Source: Halothiobacillus diazotrophicus | Lineage (GTDB): Bacteria; Pseudomonadota; Gammaproteobacteria; Halothiobacillales; Halothiobacillaceae | Assembly: GCF_001663815.1 (NCBI RefSeq) | Contig: NZ_CP016027.1 | Coordinates: 2,232,501 to 2,296,500 of the forward strand | Direction of reading: 5' to 3' | DNA: 64,000 nt | Shown: positions 10,998-19,736 of the stretch, piece after piece | Layout: the number at the start of each line of letters is the position of its first letter | Numbering within the stretch: the stretch's first letter is position 1 | Translations under genes and position numbers: made by a program | The notes under the pieces: model-generated | Seen by the model: only the letters and a program-made list of their open reading frames with translations | What the model was told of the DNA's origin: nothing | Database searches by the model: none

Positions 10998-11762
10998 ATG
11001 ATGTGGGTCGCCGTCGTGGCGGGGGTTGGGCTTGGCCTGCTGCTGGCCGCCCTGGCTGCACGCTACAATCTGTGGCGTCCGGCACGTTCCCTGCGCATCC
11101 CCCGCATCCTCATGTACCACAGCATCCGTCCGATGGAGACGGCTACGGGGCGGGGTGAGGGAATTGTGACCACACCGACGCAATTCGCCGCACAGATTGA
11201 CTGGCTGGCGCGACATGGTGCCCGGTTCGTGACGGTGTCGCAGATGGCTGCCGCGACCGATCGCGACCATATGGTGGCGGTGACCTTCGACGATGGCTAC
11301 GCCGATAACTACCGGCAGGCCTGGCCGATTCTGCAGAGGTATGGGGCGCCGGCGACGATCTATCTGGCGCCGGAGATGTCGGGCATCGATCCGCTGACGC
11401 CGGCGATGATCCGCGAGATGGCGGCGGGCGGGATCGAGTTCGGCGCGCATACCCTCACCCACGTTCACTTGCCGTCGACGGACAATGCGGTAGCCGAACG
11501 GGAGATCCGGCAGTCTCGCACGGCCGTGCAGGCGTTGACCGGGCAGGATTGCCTGAGTTTCGCCTACCCCTATGGCAAGCTGGCCGACCGACATGTCGAC
11601 ATGGTTCGGCAGGCGGGATTCACGACGGCCGTGACGACGAAGAAGCGCATTCTGCCCTGGGCCGATGTCGATCCGCTTCGGCTGCCGCGGCTGTCGATGC
11701 TGGGGCAGATGAATCGATTTGAGTTCTGGTTGACCATTACCCGAGGACGGTATCGCGTATGA
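10998..11762 (+). CDS. Polysaccharide deacetylase family protein
   Basis: About 254 residues: an N-terminal membrane span (WVAVVAGVGLGLLLAALAA) and then a NodB-homology domain. The metal and catalytic motifs are visible: TFDDGYADN, and HTLTHVHL with the His-x3-His pair. Family enzymes remove N- or O-acetyl groups from sugars. Here it would act at the membrane on the lipopolysaccharide or another surface glycan. I place the start at the ATG pair at 10998/11001, just after the previous stop; a longer frame overlaps the oxygenase gene. The stop overlaps the next start by four bases. Confidence 0.85.
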   Translation: MMWVAVVAGVGLGLLLAALAARYNLWRPARSLRIPRILMYHSIRPMETATGRGEGIVTTPTQFAAQIDWLARHGARFVTVSQMAAATDRDHMVAVTFDDGYADNYRQAWPILQRYGAPATIYLAPEMSGIDPLTPAMIREMAAGGIEFGAHTLTHVHLPSTDNAVAEREIRQSRTAVQALTGQDCLSFAYPYGKLADRHVDMVRQAGFTTAVTTKKRILPWADVDPLRLPRLSMLGQMNRFEFWLTITRGRYRV

Positions 11763-12613
11763 CTCACCACCTTGCATCGCCATCGCCGGTGCCCATCAGT
11801 GTGTTTCTCATCACCAAGAATTGCGGTCGCTGGCTGGACCAGGTTCTGGCGCCGGTCGCCGATTTTGCGGAGATCGTCGTGGTCGACTCGGGCTCCACCG
11901 ATGAGACGCTGGCCATCGCAGCCCGCTATCACGCACGAATCATCCATCAGGACTTTCTGGGCTATGGCGAGCAGAAGCAGGTGGCCCTGGCGCAGTGCAC
12001 CCAGCCCTGGGTGCTGAATCTCGATGGTGACGAGGTGATCGATGACGAACTGCGCGCCGGGATCATCCGTTTGGTGACGGAAGACGATTCGGCGGTGACC
12101 GGGGGACTGGTGCGGTTTCGGGATTGGTTCATTGGGGTGCCGGCATCCAAGGCGACGCGGGCCATCACCCGGGTGCGCCTGTTCCGGCGCGAACGGGGAC
12201 GCTTCCTTTCCGAGCAGATCGTCCATGAGTCGATCCAGCTCGATCCGGGCGGACGTATCGTCACGCTGCCGGGCTGGGTCGAGCATTTCGGTGTGGAGTC
12301 GGTCAGCCTGCGGACCGAGAAGATCAACCGGTACTCGACGATGCGTGCCGAGCTCGATGCGGCGCGCGGCAAACGGCACTCGGCCCTGAAGCTCGTGACA
12401 ATCTTCCCGTTGCGCTTTCTGAAGAACTACCTGCTGCGCCGGGCGTTTCTTTCCGGTCGTCGCGGCCTGATCCAGGCCATGGCGAGCGCCTATTACTCGT
12501 TTCTGATCGAGGCCAAGAAATTCGAGGCCGAGGAACGTGCCCGGCTGAAGCTGGATCAACCGACGGAAGCGACGACCGCATCCGTACCATCCCCGACAAA
12601 GGAGCTGTCATGA
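11759..12613 (+). CDS. Glycosyltransferase family 2, LPS core type
   Basis: A 284-residue GT-A enzyme. ISVFLITKNCGRWLDQVL at the N-terminus and IVVVDSGSTDETL are GT2 marks; NLDGDEVIDDEL holds the metal-binding acidic motif. The pattern fits the lipopolysaccharide core glucosyltransferases related to WaaE/LgtF, which work on heptose in the cytoplasm. Start and stop both overlap neighbouring genes by four bases (ATGA), showing tight translational coupling with the deacetylase and the ligase. Confidence 0.87.
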   Translation: MTHHLASPSPVPISVFLITKNCGRWLDQVLAPVADFAEIVVVDSGSTDETLAIAARYHARIIHQDFLGYGEQKQVALAQCTQPWVLNLDGDEVIDDELRAGIIRLVTEDDSAVTGGLVRFRDWFIGVPASKATRAITRVRLFRRERGRFLSEQIVHESIQLDPGGRIVTLPGWVEHFGVESVSLRTEKINRYSTMRAELDAARGKRHSALKLVTIFPLRFLKNYLLRRAFLSGRRGLIQAMASAYYSFLIEAKKFEAEERARLKLDQPTEATTASVPSPTKELS

Positions 12614-13911
12614 CGACGAACGCGGCCGGTGGCCTGCCCCCGCAAGGCGCAAAAATGAATCGCTGGCTGATGTGGGGGGTCATGCTGTTGCCGATCCTGG
12701 TGCTGTTCAAGCGCGTGCCGGCGGAAATCGCCGTTGGCGTCACAGTGCTGATCGGACTGTATCTGGGCTATCGCCGCCAGAATTTCCGCTGGCTGGCCGA
12801 GGGGTGGGTCTATGCGGCGGCGGCCCTTTCGTTGATCCTGCTGGTGCTGGCCCCGTTCTCCGTCAACCCGGGCTACTCTGCTTCGCAGGCGTTGCTCGCG
12901 TTTCGTTGGCCGGTGTTCGCCGCCACCCTGATCTGGCTCTTTACGCGGCGTCCGGATGCCCTCGGCCTGTTCGAGCGGGCCATGCTCGCGGTCACGGCCT
13001 TCATCATTCTCGACACGGTGCTTCAGTACGTCACGGGGACGGATATCTTCGGCCACCCGCGGCCGGAGGCTTTTCGCCTGACCGGCCCGTTCGCGCACTC
13101 GCTGGTGGGGACGTTCACGACCCGCATCTGGTTCATTTCTCTCGCGTTGGTCTGGTTCGTCGCTCTTCGGCGTGGTGAGGGGCGTGCGCTGATTGCGGCG
13201 GCAATCACCTCGGCGATCGGCGTGCTGTTTTTGTTTCTCACCGGCGAGCGGGCGGCCTTCCTGACCCTGTTGCTCGGTTCCGGCCTGGTGTTCCTCGGCA
13301 TCCTCGTGCACTACCGGCGCTGGCGCCTTCGCCTGCTGGGGCTGGCCGTGCTCGGGTTGGTGCTGGTGGTCGGTGTGGGCGCGACCCAGAAGGAAATGGT
13401 GGCCCGCAGCGTGGACTCCACGATCCATACGATCACGCACCTTGACGAGACGGTCTATGGCCTGAATTTCCTCACGGGGCTTGAAGAGTTCCGGGCGCAC
13501 CCCTGGACAGGGGTCGGTGCCCGCGAGTTCAAGGCCTATTGTGATACGCAGATGCCGGCGAACCATGCCCGGTACAACGCCATGGGTTTCGACGGCTGCG
13601 TGCTGCATCCGCATAACTTCTACACGGGGATGCTGGCCGAAGGCGGGATTTTCTCGTTCCTCGCGTTCTCGGCATTGGTGATTCTGCTTTTCGTGGCCGT
13701 GGCGCAGGGTGCACGCCGGTCGAATCAGCCGATGTTCGCCTATTTCGGCGCGGCGCTGTTGTTGACGACCTTCTGGCCCTTCCAGAGTTCGATGGAGTAT
13801 TTCAACGGCTGGACCGCGGCGGTGATCTGGACCGGCATCGCCTGGGCGATCGCGCGGGCGCGGGTGCCGTATGCCGCGGGGGGTTCAATTGGTGCGTCGG
13901 CAGCGGTTTAG
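12610..13911 (+). CDS. O-antigen ligase/polymerase family membrane protein
   Basis: A 433-residue protein with about ten hydrophobic segments and a large outside loop between residues 260 and 340. This is the Wzy_C layout shared by WaaL O-antigen ligase and Wzy polymerase. The loop contains THPWTG-like FRAHPWTGVGAREF and HPHNFYTGMLAEGG, which carries the conserved His region of WaaL. WaaL joins undecaprenyl-linked glycan to lipid A-core on the periplasmic face. With core glycosyltransferases on both sides, ligase is more likely than polymerase, but sequence alone does not settle it. Confidence 0.82.
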   Translation: MTTNAAGGLPPQGAKMNRWLMWGVMLLPILVLFKRVPAEIAVGVTVLIGLYLGYRRQNFRWLAEGWVYAAAALSLILLVLAPFSVNPGYSASQALLAFRWPVFAATLIWLFTRRPDALGLFERAMLAVTAFIILDTVLQYVTGTDIFGHPRPEAFRLTGPFAHSLVGTFTTRIWFISLALVWFVALRRGEGRALIAAAITSAIGVLFLFLTGERAAFLTLLLGSGLVFLGILVHYRRWRLRLLGLAVLGLVLVVGVGATQKEMVARSVDSTIHTITHLDETVYGLNFLTGLEEFRAHPWTGVGAREFKAYCDTQMPANHARYNAMGFDGCVLHPHNFYTGMLAEGGIFSFLAFSALVILLFVAVAQGARRSNQPMFAYFGAALLLTTFWPFQSSMEYFNGWTAAVIWTGIAWAIARARVPYAAGGSIGASAAV

Positions 13912-13947
13912 TCGACGGGTGTTTTTGGCAATGGATGAAAAGGAGCG

Positions 13948-15087
13948 ATGCGTGGGGTTGAGCGAATGAACGCGGGGCGACACTGCCGTACGGCGCTGGT
14001 TCTGTCCTATCGCGAGGGATTTTCCGTCAACGATGCCACGTCCATTTCATTGACGATTGCCGAGCAGTTGGCGGACGATCACGACGACATCCTGATTCTG
14101 GGTGGCCCGAATGCCATTGCGGCGGGCGCGCCGCTGGTCGATGGCGTCATCCATCCGCTCCGGCTGCCCTGGTGGCCGATCGGTCCGCACAACCGCCGGT
14201 ACGAACGCGCCATCCGTCAGGCCGTTCGAGCCCTGCAGCTGGATCGACTAGAGCTGCACAACCGGGGCGTGCTGTTCCACCGGCTTTCGGACTTGCCCAT
14301 CGGGCTGGCGTTGTACCTGCATAACGATCCGCACCTGGTCGGTGGACTCAAGACCCAGGCGGATCGCTTGAAGATTCTCAAGCGCGCCGATTATGTGGTG
14401 TGCGTCAGCGAATACATTCGCCAGCGTTTTTGCGCAGGCCTCCCGGATGCGCTCTGCGCGAAGGTGCATATCGGCTACAACACGCTGAATCTGGCTGAGT
14501 TTGCGCCAACGGCGCCGAAGGACAACGAGATTGTGTTCGTCGGTCGATTCATTCCGGAAAAGGGCATTGTGCCGTTGTTGCAGGCCCTGAAATCGACATT
14601 GCCCAACCATCCGGACTGGCGCGCACGGATCATCGGTGCCCGGTATTTTGGACAGAAGGGGCTCCAGTATCCCTACGAGAAGGAGCTACTCGAGGAATTG
14701 GGGACGGCGCACCCGCAAATCGAAATGCCGGGCTACCGGCCGTTCGCCGAAGTGGTCGAACTGTTCCGGCGGGCACGTATCGCGGTCGTACCCTCGACCT
14801 GGGAGGAACCCTTCGGGCGGACGGCGCTTGAGGGCATGGCGGCGGGGTGTGCCGTGATCGCTTCCCGGCGTGGCGGCTTGCCGGAGGTGCTGGGCGATGC
14901 CGGGGTGTTGGTCGAGCCGACGGCCGAGGAAATCTCGGCGGCGCTGGCGCGGCTGATGAGCGATCCTCAGTACTGCGATGCGGTCGGGCAGCGGTGTCTG
15001 GCGAGAGCCCGCACGGTCTTCGACCCTGGACCGATCCACCGCGAGATCAACGCACTGAGGCGCTCCCCCCGCCCGTCGAAGGGTTAG
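13948..15087 (+). CDS. Glycosyltransferase family 4
   Basis: A 379-residue GT4 enzyme. Marks are EIVFVGRFIPEKGIVPLLQAL in the middle and STWEEPFGRTALEGMAAGCAVIASRRGGLPEVLG near the C-terminus (the E-x7-E region). The ATG at 13948 has AAGGAG only two bases upstream, which is too close. The ATG at 13966 (MNAGRHCRTALVLSYREG) may be the real start, and that version begins closer to the fold. It is the last gene of the plus-strand glycan run, and its stop overlaps the stop of the convergent acyltransferase by a few bases. Confidence 0.86.
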   Translation: MRGVERMNAGRHCRTALVLSYREGFSVNDATSISLTIAEQLADDHDDILILGGPNAIAAGAPLVDGVIHPLRLPWWPIGPHNRRYERAIRQAVRALQLDRLELHNRGVLFHRLSDLPIGLALYLHNDPHLVGGLKTQADRLKILKRADYVVCVSEYIRQRFCAGLPDALCAKVHIGYNTLNLAEFAPTAPKDNEIVFVGRFIPEKGIVPLLQALKSTLPNHPDWRARIIGARYFGQKGLQYPYEKELLEELGTAHPQIEMPGYRPFAEVVELFRRARIAVVPSTWEEPFGRTALEGMAAGCAVIASRRGGLPEVLGDAGVLVEPTAEEISAALARLMSDPQYCDAVGQRCLARARTVFDPGPIHREINALRRSPRPSKG

Positions 15088-15998
15088 GGCTTTTTGCCGG
15101 ATTCGTAGGGCGATGCCTCTCCGGGCGCGACATCCTTGTATCGCCGGTGCCCCCAGAGGTAGCCGGACGGCTCTTGGCGGATCTCCGCTTCCAGCCGTTC
15201 GACCAGTCGCGCGGTGTCTGCCGCATCGTCGCCGCTGGGCAAGCCTTCCAGCGGCGGCTGGATGATCACCGTGTACTCGCCGGCCGTGCGCCGCACGTAG
15301 TAGGGCAGCACGACGGCATTGCCCATGCGGGCGAGTACCGGTACGGCGATATTGGTGGCGCAGCGCGTGCCGAAAAACGGAATGAAGGCGCTCTGCCTGC
15401 CGTGGTAGCTCTGATCGGCCGCCGTCCAGATGATGCCGCCCTGCCTGAGCGTGCGGATCATGCCGCGGGTATTCTCCCGGTCGATCATGCCCGCCAGATG
15501 GCGGCGGCGACCCCGATTGATGAGCTCGTCGATGGCGGGGTTGTCGTTGGGGCGATACACGGCGTGCACGGGCCAGCGGCGTGCGGCCAGATAGACGGAG
15601 ATTTCACCCTGCGTGAAGTGGCCCGCATTGAGGATCACGCCCTGGTCGCGTGCAAGGGCCGCCTCGATGTGTTCGGCGCCAATCACGGTGTGCGGTGGCG
15701 GGGTGTCGGTTCGGCCGTACCAACCCCAAATCGATTCGAGCGCATCTTCGCCCAACCGCTCGAAATGCCGGTTGAGCACGTTTTCCCGCCAGACATCGTC
15801 CTGCGCCGGAAACGCACAACGGAGATTGGCCTGCATGACGGCGCGGCGCTTGCGGAGCCAACGACCGACACTGCGCCCCACGAACCGCCCCAGGCCAAGT
15901 CGGGCGCTTTGCGGTAGCGCGGCCAGTGCACGCAGGGGCAGGCTCAGTGCAAAGGCAGTGAGTGACGCGGCAGCAGGCAGATTCGGGGTGCGTTCCAT
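15084..15998 (-). CDS. LpxL/HtrB-type lipid A acyltransferase
   Basis: A 304-residue protein, the normal length for lauroyl/myristoyl lipid A acyltransferases. It has an N-terminal hydrophobic helix and the catalytic His-x4-Glu motif in NAGHFTQGE. The enzyme moves a fatty acid from acyl-ACP to the Kdo2-lipid A precursor on the inner membrane. The start at 15998 (MERTPNLPAAA) matches family length; a frame extended to 16106 would overlap the waaA upstream region. It is divergent from waaA, whose product makes its substrate. This is one of three such enzymes in the window. Confidence 0.88.
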   Translation of the reverse strand: MERTPNLPAAASLTAFALSLPLRALAALPQSARLGLGRFVGRSVGRWLRKRRAVMQANLRCAFPAQDDVWRENVLNRHFERLGEDALESIWGWYGRTDTPPPHTVIGAEHIEAALARDQGVILNAGHFTQGEISVYLAARRWPVHAVYRPNDNPAIDELINRGRRRHLAGMIDRENTRGMIRTLRQGGIIWTAADQSYHGRQSAFIPFFGTRCATNIAVPVLARMGNAVVLPYYVRRTAGEYTVIIQPPLEGLPSGDDAADTARLVERLEAEIRQEPSGYLWGHRRYKDVAPGEASPYESGKKP

Positions 15999-16126
15999 GG
16001 GCGGGTATTCTAAAGCGATTTCGTGACGTTTGGGCGTGCGTTTGCGCGGTCGATCTGCGTCGGTTCGCTGCATCGGTGGGTCGGTTCTGAGGCATAATGC
16101 CCGCACTTCTGGACAAGGGACGAGGC

Positions 16127-17374
16127 ATGGCTGGCTGGGTCTATCGCATCGCGCTGTGGCTGGCGTTTCCGTGGCTGTTCGTCGATTCGCTGAGGCGGGC
16201 GATCAGGGCGCCTGCTCAGCATCGAATCTGGTTGGCGCAATGGGGGCGCCTGTCGTCCGAATTGCCGACCGGTGCAATCTGGCTGCATGCCGTGTCGCTC
16301 GGCGAAGTGCGTGCCGCCCGTCCGTTGATCGCGGCATTGCGGGAGGACTGGCCGGACTGCCCGCTGATTCTCAGCACGACGACAGAAACCGGTGCGCGTG
16401 CTGCACGGGAGCTCGGGGTGCCTCATTTCTACGCGCCGTTCGATTATGCTTTCGTCCAGTATCTCGTGTTCCGACGGTTGCGCCCCAAGTTGCTGGTCGT
16501 GATGGAAACCGAGCTCTGGCCGAACTGGCTGCGGGCCGCCCGGGCGCAGAACGTGCCGGTGGCACTGGTCAATGCGCGGTTGTCGGACCGCTCTTTTTCC
16601 CGCTACCGTCGGTGGGGCGGGCACCTGTTGCGCGATACGCTGTCCTGCATTCGTCTCATCTGTGCACAGTCTGAGGCCGACCGGGCGTGCTTCGAGGCGT
16701 TGGGTGCCTCATCCGCCGATACGGTGATTCAGGATTGCGGCAATATCAAATACGATGTGGCCTTGCCGACCACGGTGCCTTGGTGTGCTGGCGAGCGATT
16801 CGTCTGGCTGGCGGCCAGTACCCATCCAGGGGAAGAAGCGGTCGTGCTGGCGGCGCATCGGCAGGTGCTGATCGATATGCCGGACGCCCTGCTGGTGCTG
16901 GTGCCCCGTCATCCCGAGCGGGCAACGGCGGTCGCGGCGTTGATCGCTGAGGCGGGGCTCGCGGGGCAGGTCGGCGACGACGCATCGACGGTAGCTCCGG
17001 GTACTCAGGTGTTCCTGTTGGCGCAAACCGGGGTGTTGATGCGCTTTTTTGCCGCCATCCCGGTCGTTTTCATGGGGGGCTCCCTCGTGCCGATCGGTGG
17101 GCATAACCCCATCGAGCCGGCCTTGTTCGGACGCGCCGTCGTTACGGGGCCGCAGACTCGAAATTTCCGCGATATCTATCGGCAACTCGACGAGCATCAG
17201 GCCGTGCGCACGGTGACGAACGGCAGCGAGCTGGCTCAGGCCGTGCTCGATGCCGGTCGCGCGCCCGAGGATTGGCGCGCGGTCGGTGATCGCGCACGGG
17301 GGGTTGTCGCGGATAACCGGGGTGCAACCCAACGGATAATGACCGGTCTGGCGCGGTTGCTGCCGTCGCCATAG
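16127..17374 (+). CDS. waaA: 3-deoxy-D-manno-octulosonic acid transferase
   Basis: A 415-residue GT30 enzyme that adds Kdo sugars to lipid IVA, the first step of the inner core. The N-terminal membrane helix (VYRIALWLAFPWLFV) is followed by IWLHAVSLGEVRAARPLI, FYAPFDY and VVMETELWPNWL, all family hallmarks. The C-terminal half has FMGGSLVPIGGHNPIEPALFG. The start at 16127 follows GGGACGAGG; an upstream in-frame ATG at 16097 lacks a ribosome site. Length and motifs are complete. It follows the core glycosyltransferase block and diverges from the LpxL gene. Confidence 0.95.
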   Translation: MAGWVYRIALWLAFPWLFVDSLRRAIRAPAQHRIWLAQWGRLSSELPTGAIWLHAVSLGEVRAARPLIAALREDWPDCPLILSTTTETGARAARELGVPHFYAPFDYAFVQYLVFRRLRPKLLVVMETELWPNWLRAARAQNVPVALVNARLSDRSFSRYRRWGGHLLRDTLSCIRLICAQSEADRACFEALGASSADTVIQDCGNIKYDVALPTTVPWCAGERFVWLAASTHPGEEAVVLAAHRQVLIDMPDALLVLVPRHPERATAVAALIAEAGLAGQVGDDASTVAPGTQVFLLAQTGVLMRFFAAIPVVFMGGSLVPIGGHNPIEPALFGRAVVTGPQTRNFRDIYRQLDEHQAVRTVTNGSELAQAVLDAGRAPEDWRAVGDRARGVVADNRGATQRIMTGLARLLPSP

Positions 17375-17456
17375 CGTGTGCGCCGTCCGGATTCGGCGGT
17401 TGACGATTGTTTGGGACCCGTATGGGGATTTGAGTGGATGCAACTCGGGGTTTTTC

Positions 17457-18401
17457 ATGACGAACGTGACTGAGCTGGCGGTGACCGAGCCCATTCCGGC
17501 CGTTTGGGCCAAGGGGTTGGTGAAGCAATTTGGTTCCTTGCGGGCCGTGGACAGTATCGATTTCAGTATTCGGTCGGGACTGTGCTTCGGCTTTCTGGGA
17601 CCCAACGGTGCGGGCAAGACGACCACGCTGAAGATGCTGCTTGGCCTCGTCGATTTCGATGCGGGTGAACTGTGTCTGTTGGGTGAATCCCTGCCCGAGG
17701 CGGCGCGGACCATTCGTAGCCAGGTTGGTCTCGTGCCGCAGGCAGACAATCTCGACCCTGATTTCACGGTTCGGGAAAATCTCTTCATGTACGCCCGGTT
17801 TTTCGGTTTGAGTCGCCGCGATGTCGCCGACCGGGTCGAGGCGCTGCTGGCGTTTGCGGAGCTTACGGCCAAGGCCGATGCGAAGGTCGAGACGCTGAGC
17901 GGCGGGATGAAGCGCCGCCTGATCATTGCCCGTTCGCTGATCAACAACCCGCAGATCGTGGTACTCGACGAGCCGACCACCGGGCTGGATCCTCAGGTTC
18001 GGCACATGATCTGGGCGCGCCTGGCCGAACTGCGCGCGCGGGGCGTGACGCTGATCCTGACGACGCATTACATGGAGGAGGCGGAACGCCTCTGTGACGA
18101 GCTGGTCGTGATGGATCATGGGCGCATTTTGGATCAGGGATCGCCCAAGGCATTGATCCAGAAGCATGTGGAGAGCGATGTCATCGAGTTGCGCGGCGAG
18201 GTCAGCGATGGCCTGTTCACGATGCTGCGCTCGATGAGCGCGCATGCGGAGCGTCAAGGGACGGCCGTGTATGTCTACACTCATGCACCGGCACCGATTC
18301 TGGAGTTTCTGGGCGAGGATACCGGCCTGACGATCATTCATCGTCGGGCAGGTCTGGAAGACGTTTTTTTGCGCCTGACCGGTCGGGGGCTTCGCGAATG
18401 A
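17457..18401 (+). CDS. ABC exporter ATP-binding protein, NodI-like
   Basis: A 314-residue ATPase. Walker A is GPNGAGKTT near residue 48, the signature is LSGGMKRRL, Walker B is IVVLDEPTTGLD, and the switch His is in LTTHYMEEA. The sequence follows the NodI/DrrA subgroup that drives ABC-2 type exporters of lipids, glycolipids or drugs. The start at 17457 is chosen because the longer frame from 17376 has an unrelated N-terminus. The stop overlaps the permease start (ATGA at 18398-18401). The cargo is unknown; its place after the LPS locus suggests an envelope molecule. Confidence 0.9.
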   Translation: MTNVTELAVTEPIPAVWAKGLVKQFGSLRAVDSIDFSIRSGLCFGFLGPNGAGKTTTLKMLLGLVDFDAGELCLLGESLPEAARTIRSQVGLVPQADNLDPDFTVRENLFMYARFFGLSRRDVADRVEALLAFAELTAKADAKVETLSGGMKRRLIIARSLINNPQIVVLDEPTTGLDPQVRHMIWARLAELRARGVTLILTTHYMEEAERLCDELVVMDHGRILDQGSPKALIQKHVESDVIELRGEVSDGLFTMLRSMSAHAERQGTAVYVYTHAPAPILEFLGEDTGLTIIHRRAGLEDVFLRLTGRGLRE

Positions 18402-19186
18402 AACGATCGATCTGGACCTTTCCGCGCCTCCGGCTGGCGGCCTTTGCCTTGCTGGAGCGGAATTTCCTCGTGTGGCGCAAGCTGATCGGGCCGGCGATCG
18501 CGCTGAATTTCGGCGAACCCCTGATCTACCTCCTTGGTCTGGGCTTGGGGCTGGGGCATCTTGTCGGTGCGGTGGGCGGTCTGCCCTATCTGACATTCCT
18601 GGCCTCGGGCGTGGTTGCCTCCTCGGCGATGACCACCGTGAGCTTCGAGGGCATGTATTCGGTCTTCACCCGGATGGTGCCGCAAAAAACCTACGATGCG
18701 ATCATGGCTACCCCGCTGGATATCGACGACATCGTGCTGGGAGAAACCGTCTGGGCGGCCGCCAAGGGCGTGCTCAGTGCGATTGCCATTTTGGTGGTTG
18801 CGAGCCTGCTGGGTGCCGTTCACGGTGGGTGGATGGCGCTATGGGCGATACCGGTGGTCTTCCTGATGGGGTTGACCTTTGCCGGGCCGGCCATCGTGAT
18901 GAGTGCTGTCGCCGGCAGCTACGATTTCTTCAATTACTACTTCGTGCTGGTGGTGACGCCGATGTTCATGCTGTCCGGGGTGTTCTTCCCGTTGGACAGC
19001 TTTCCCCCGGCCCTGCTGCTGGCCGTTCAGGCGTTGCCGCTCACCCATGCGGTTGCCCTGATTCGTCCCCTGATCGTCGGTCAGCCCCTGACGGACATTG
19101 CGCTTCATCTGACGGTGCTCTCGGTGTATGCCGTGCTGGGATACTACCTGGCTGTGGTGTTCGTTCGGCGTCGTTTATGGGTCTGA
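18398..19186 (+). CDS. ABC-2 exporter permease, NodJ-like
   Basis: A 262-residue membrane protein with six predicted spans and the ABC-2 C-terminal block MFMLSGVFFPLDSFPPALLLAVQALPLTHA, which is typical of NodJ-type permeases. It is coupled to the NodI-like ATPase by a four-base overlap, so the pair should assemble as a two-plus-two exporter in the inner membrane. It is the last gene of this run. An AT-rich stretch of more than 200 bases follows. Confidence 0.9.
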   Translation: MKRSIWTFPRLRLAAFALLERNFLVWRKLIGPAIALNFGEPLIYLLGLGLGLGHLVGAVGGLPYLTFLASGVVASSAMTTVSFEGMYSVFTRMVPQKTYDAIMATPLDIDDIVLGETVWAAAKGVLSAIAILVVASLLGAVHGGWMALWAIPVVFLMGLTFAGPAIVMSAVAGSYDFFNYYFVLVVTPMFMLSGVFFPLDSFPPALLLAVQALPLTHAVALIRPLIVGQPLTDIALHLTVLSVYAVLGYYLAVVFVRRRLWV

Positions 19187-19409
19187 TGTGCGTTTCCCGC
19201 CTGTGCGGATTCGGCGTTTTCGGCGCTTTAAATTGAATATTTGTTGTTTGATTGCGGTTCATTGTTAATTTGTGTTGTATTTTGGATAATTATTGAATTA
19301 AATAGATATAGGTGGCTGTTTTAAAACGATATTATTCATGTGGTGTTTGGCTGTTTCCCGGCGTATGATTCGCTGGCTTGTGTCATAAATCATGAAGGAA
19401 ATAGTTGCT

Positions 19410-19634
19410 ATGAACGCTCGTTCAATGAAGTGGGTCGTCGGTGCGGTAGTCGCTGGTGTGATGGCGGTTTCCAGCGTGGCGATGGCCGCGGATCCGGCTC
19501 CGGCTGCCCCGGCTGTCAAGAAGCACCACGCGGTGAAGAAGCATCATGCTGTCAAGAAGCATCATGCGATGAAAAAGCATCACGCAGTGAAGAAGCACGT
19601 CAAGAAAGCACCGGCCGCCGCCGCTGCCAAGTAA
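19410..19634 (+). CDS. Asr-like Lys/His repeat protein, secreted
   Basis: A 74-residue protein with a signal peptide (residues 1-26, cut near AMA-AD) and a mature part of about 48 residues. The mature part is almost only Ala, Pro, Lys, His and Val. Four copies of KKHHAV/M lie at residues 37-60, then a Lys/Ala tail. This is the composition of the acid-shock protein Asr of enterobacteria, an intrinsically disordered periplasmic protein. Metal binding by the His pairs is another option. I chose the ATG at 19410 because GAAGGAAATAG precedes it; an ATG at 19392 would include that site. The gene stands alone between an AT-rich leader and a strong terminator. Confidence 0.75.
   Translation: MNARSMKWVVGAVVAGVMAVSSVAMAADPAPAAPAVKKHHAVKKHHAVKKHHAMKKHHAVKKHVKKAPAAAAAK
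19515..19598 (+). repeat. 18-bp tandem repeat coding for KKHHAV units
   Basis: Four full 18-base units and one partial unit encode the Lys-Lys-His-His-Ala-Val/Met repeats. The copies differ mainly at third codon positions (CAC/CAT, GTG/GTC, AAG/AAA). This points to selection for the amino acid repeat rather than very recent slippage. Confidence 0.85.
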
Positions 19635-19684
19635 TCCAAAGGAACAACGCACGGATTTTGGCGTTAGTGCGCTGTTGCGATATA

Positions 19685-19715
19685 GGCCCGGGCAAGTTCC
19701 CGGGCCTTTTTCTTT
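19685..19715 (+). terminator. Terminator after the Asr-like gene
   Basis: GGCCCGGG at 19685-19692 pairs with CCCGGGCC at 19699-19706, followed by TTTTTCTTTCT. It is a classic factor-independent terminator 50 bases after the stop codon. Confidence 0.9.
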
Positions 19716-19736
19716 CTCAGGGCGGGTGCCGGTCGG

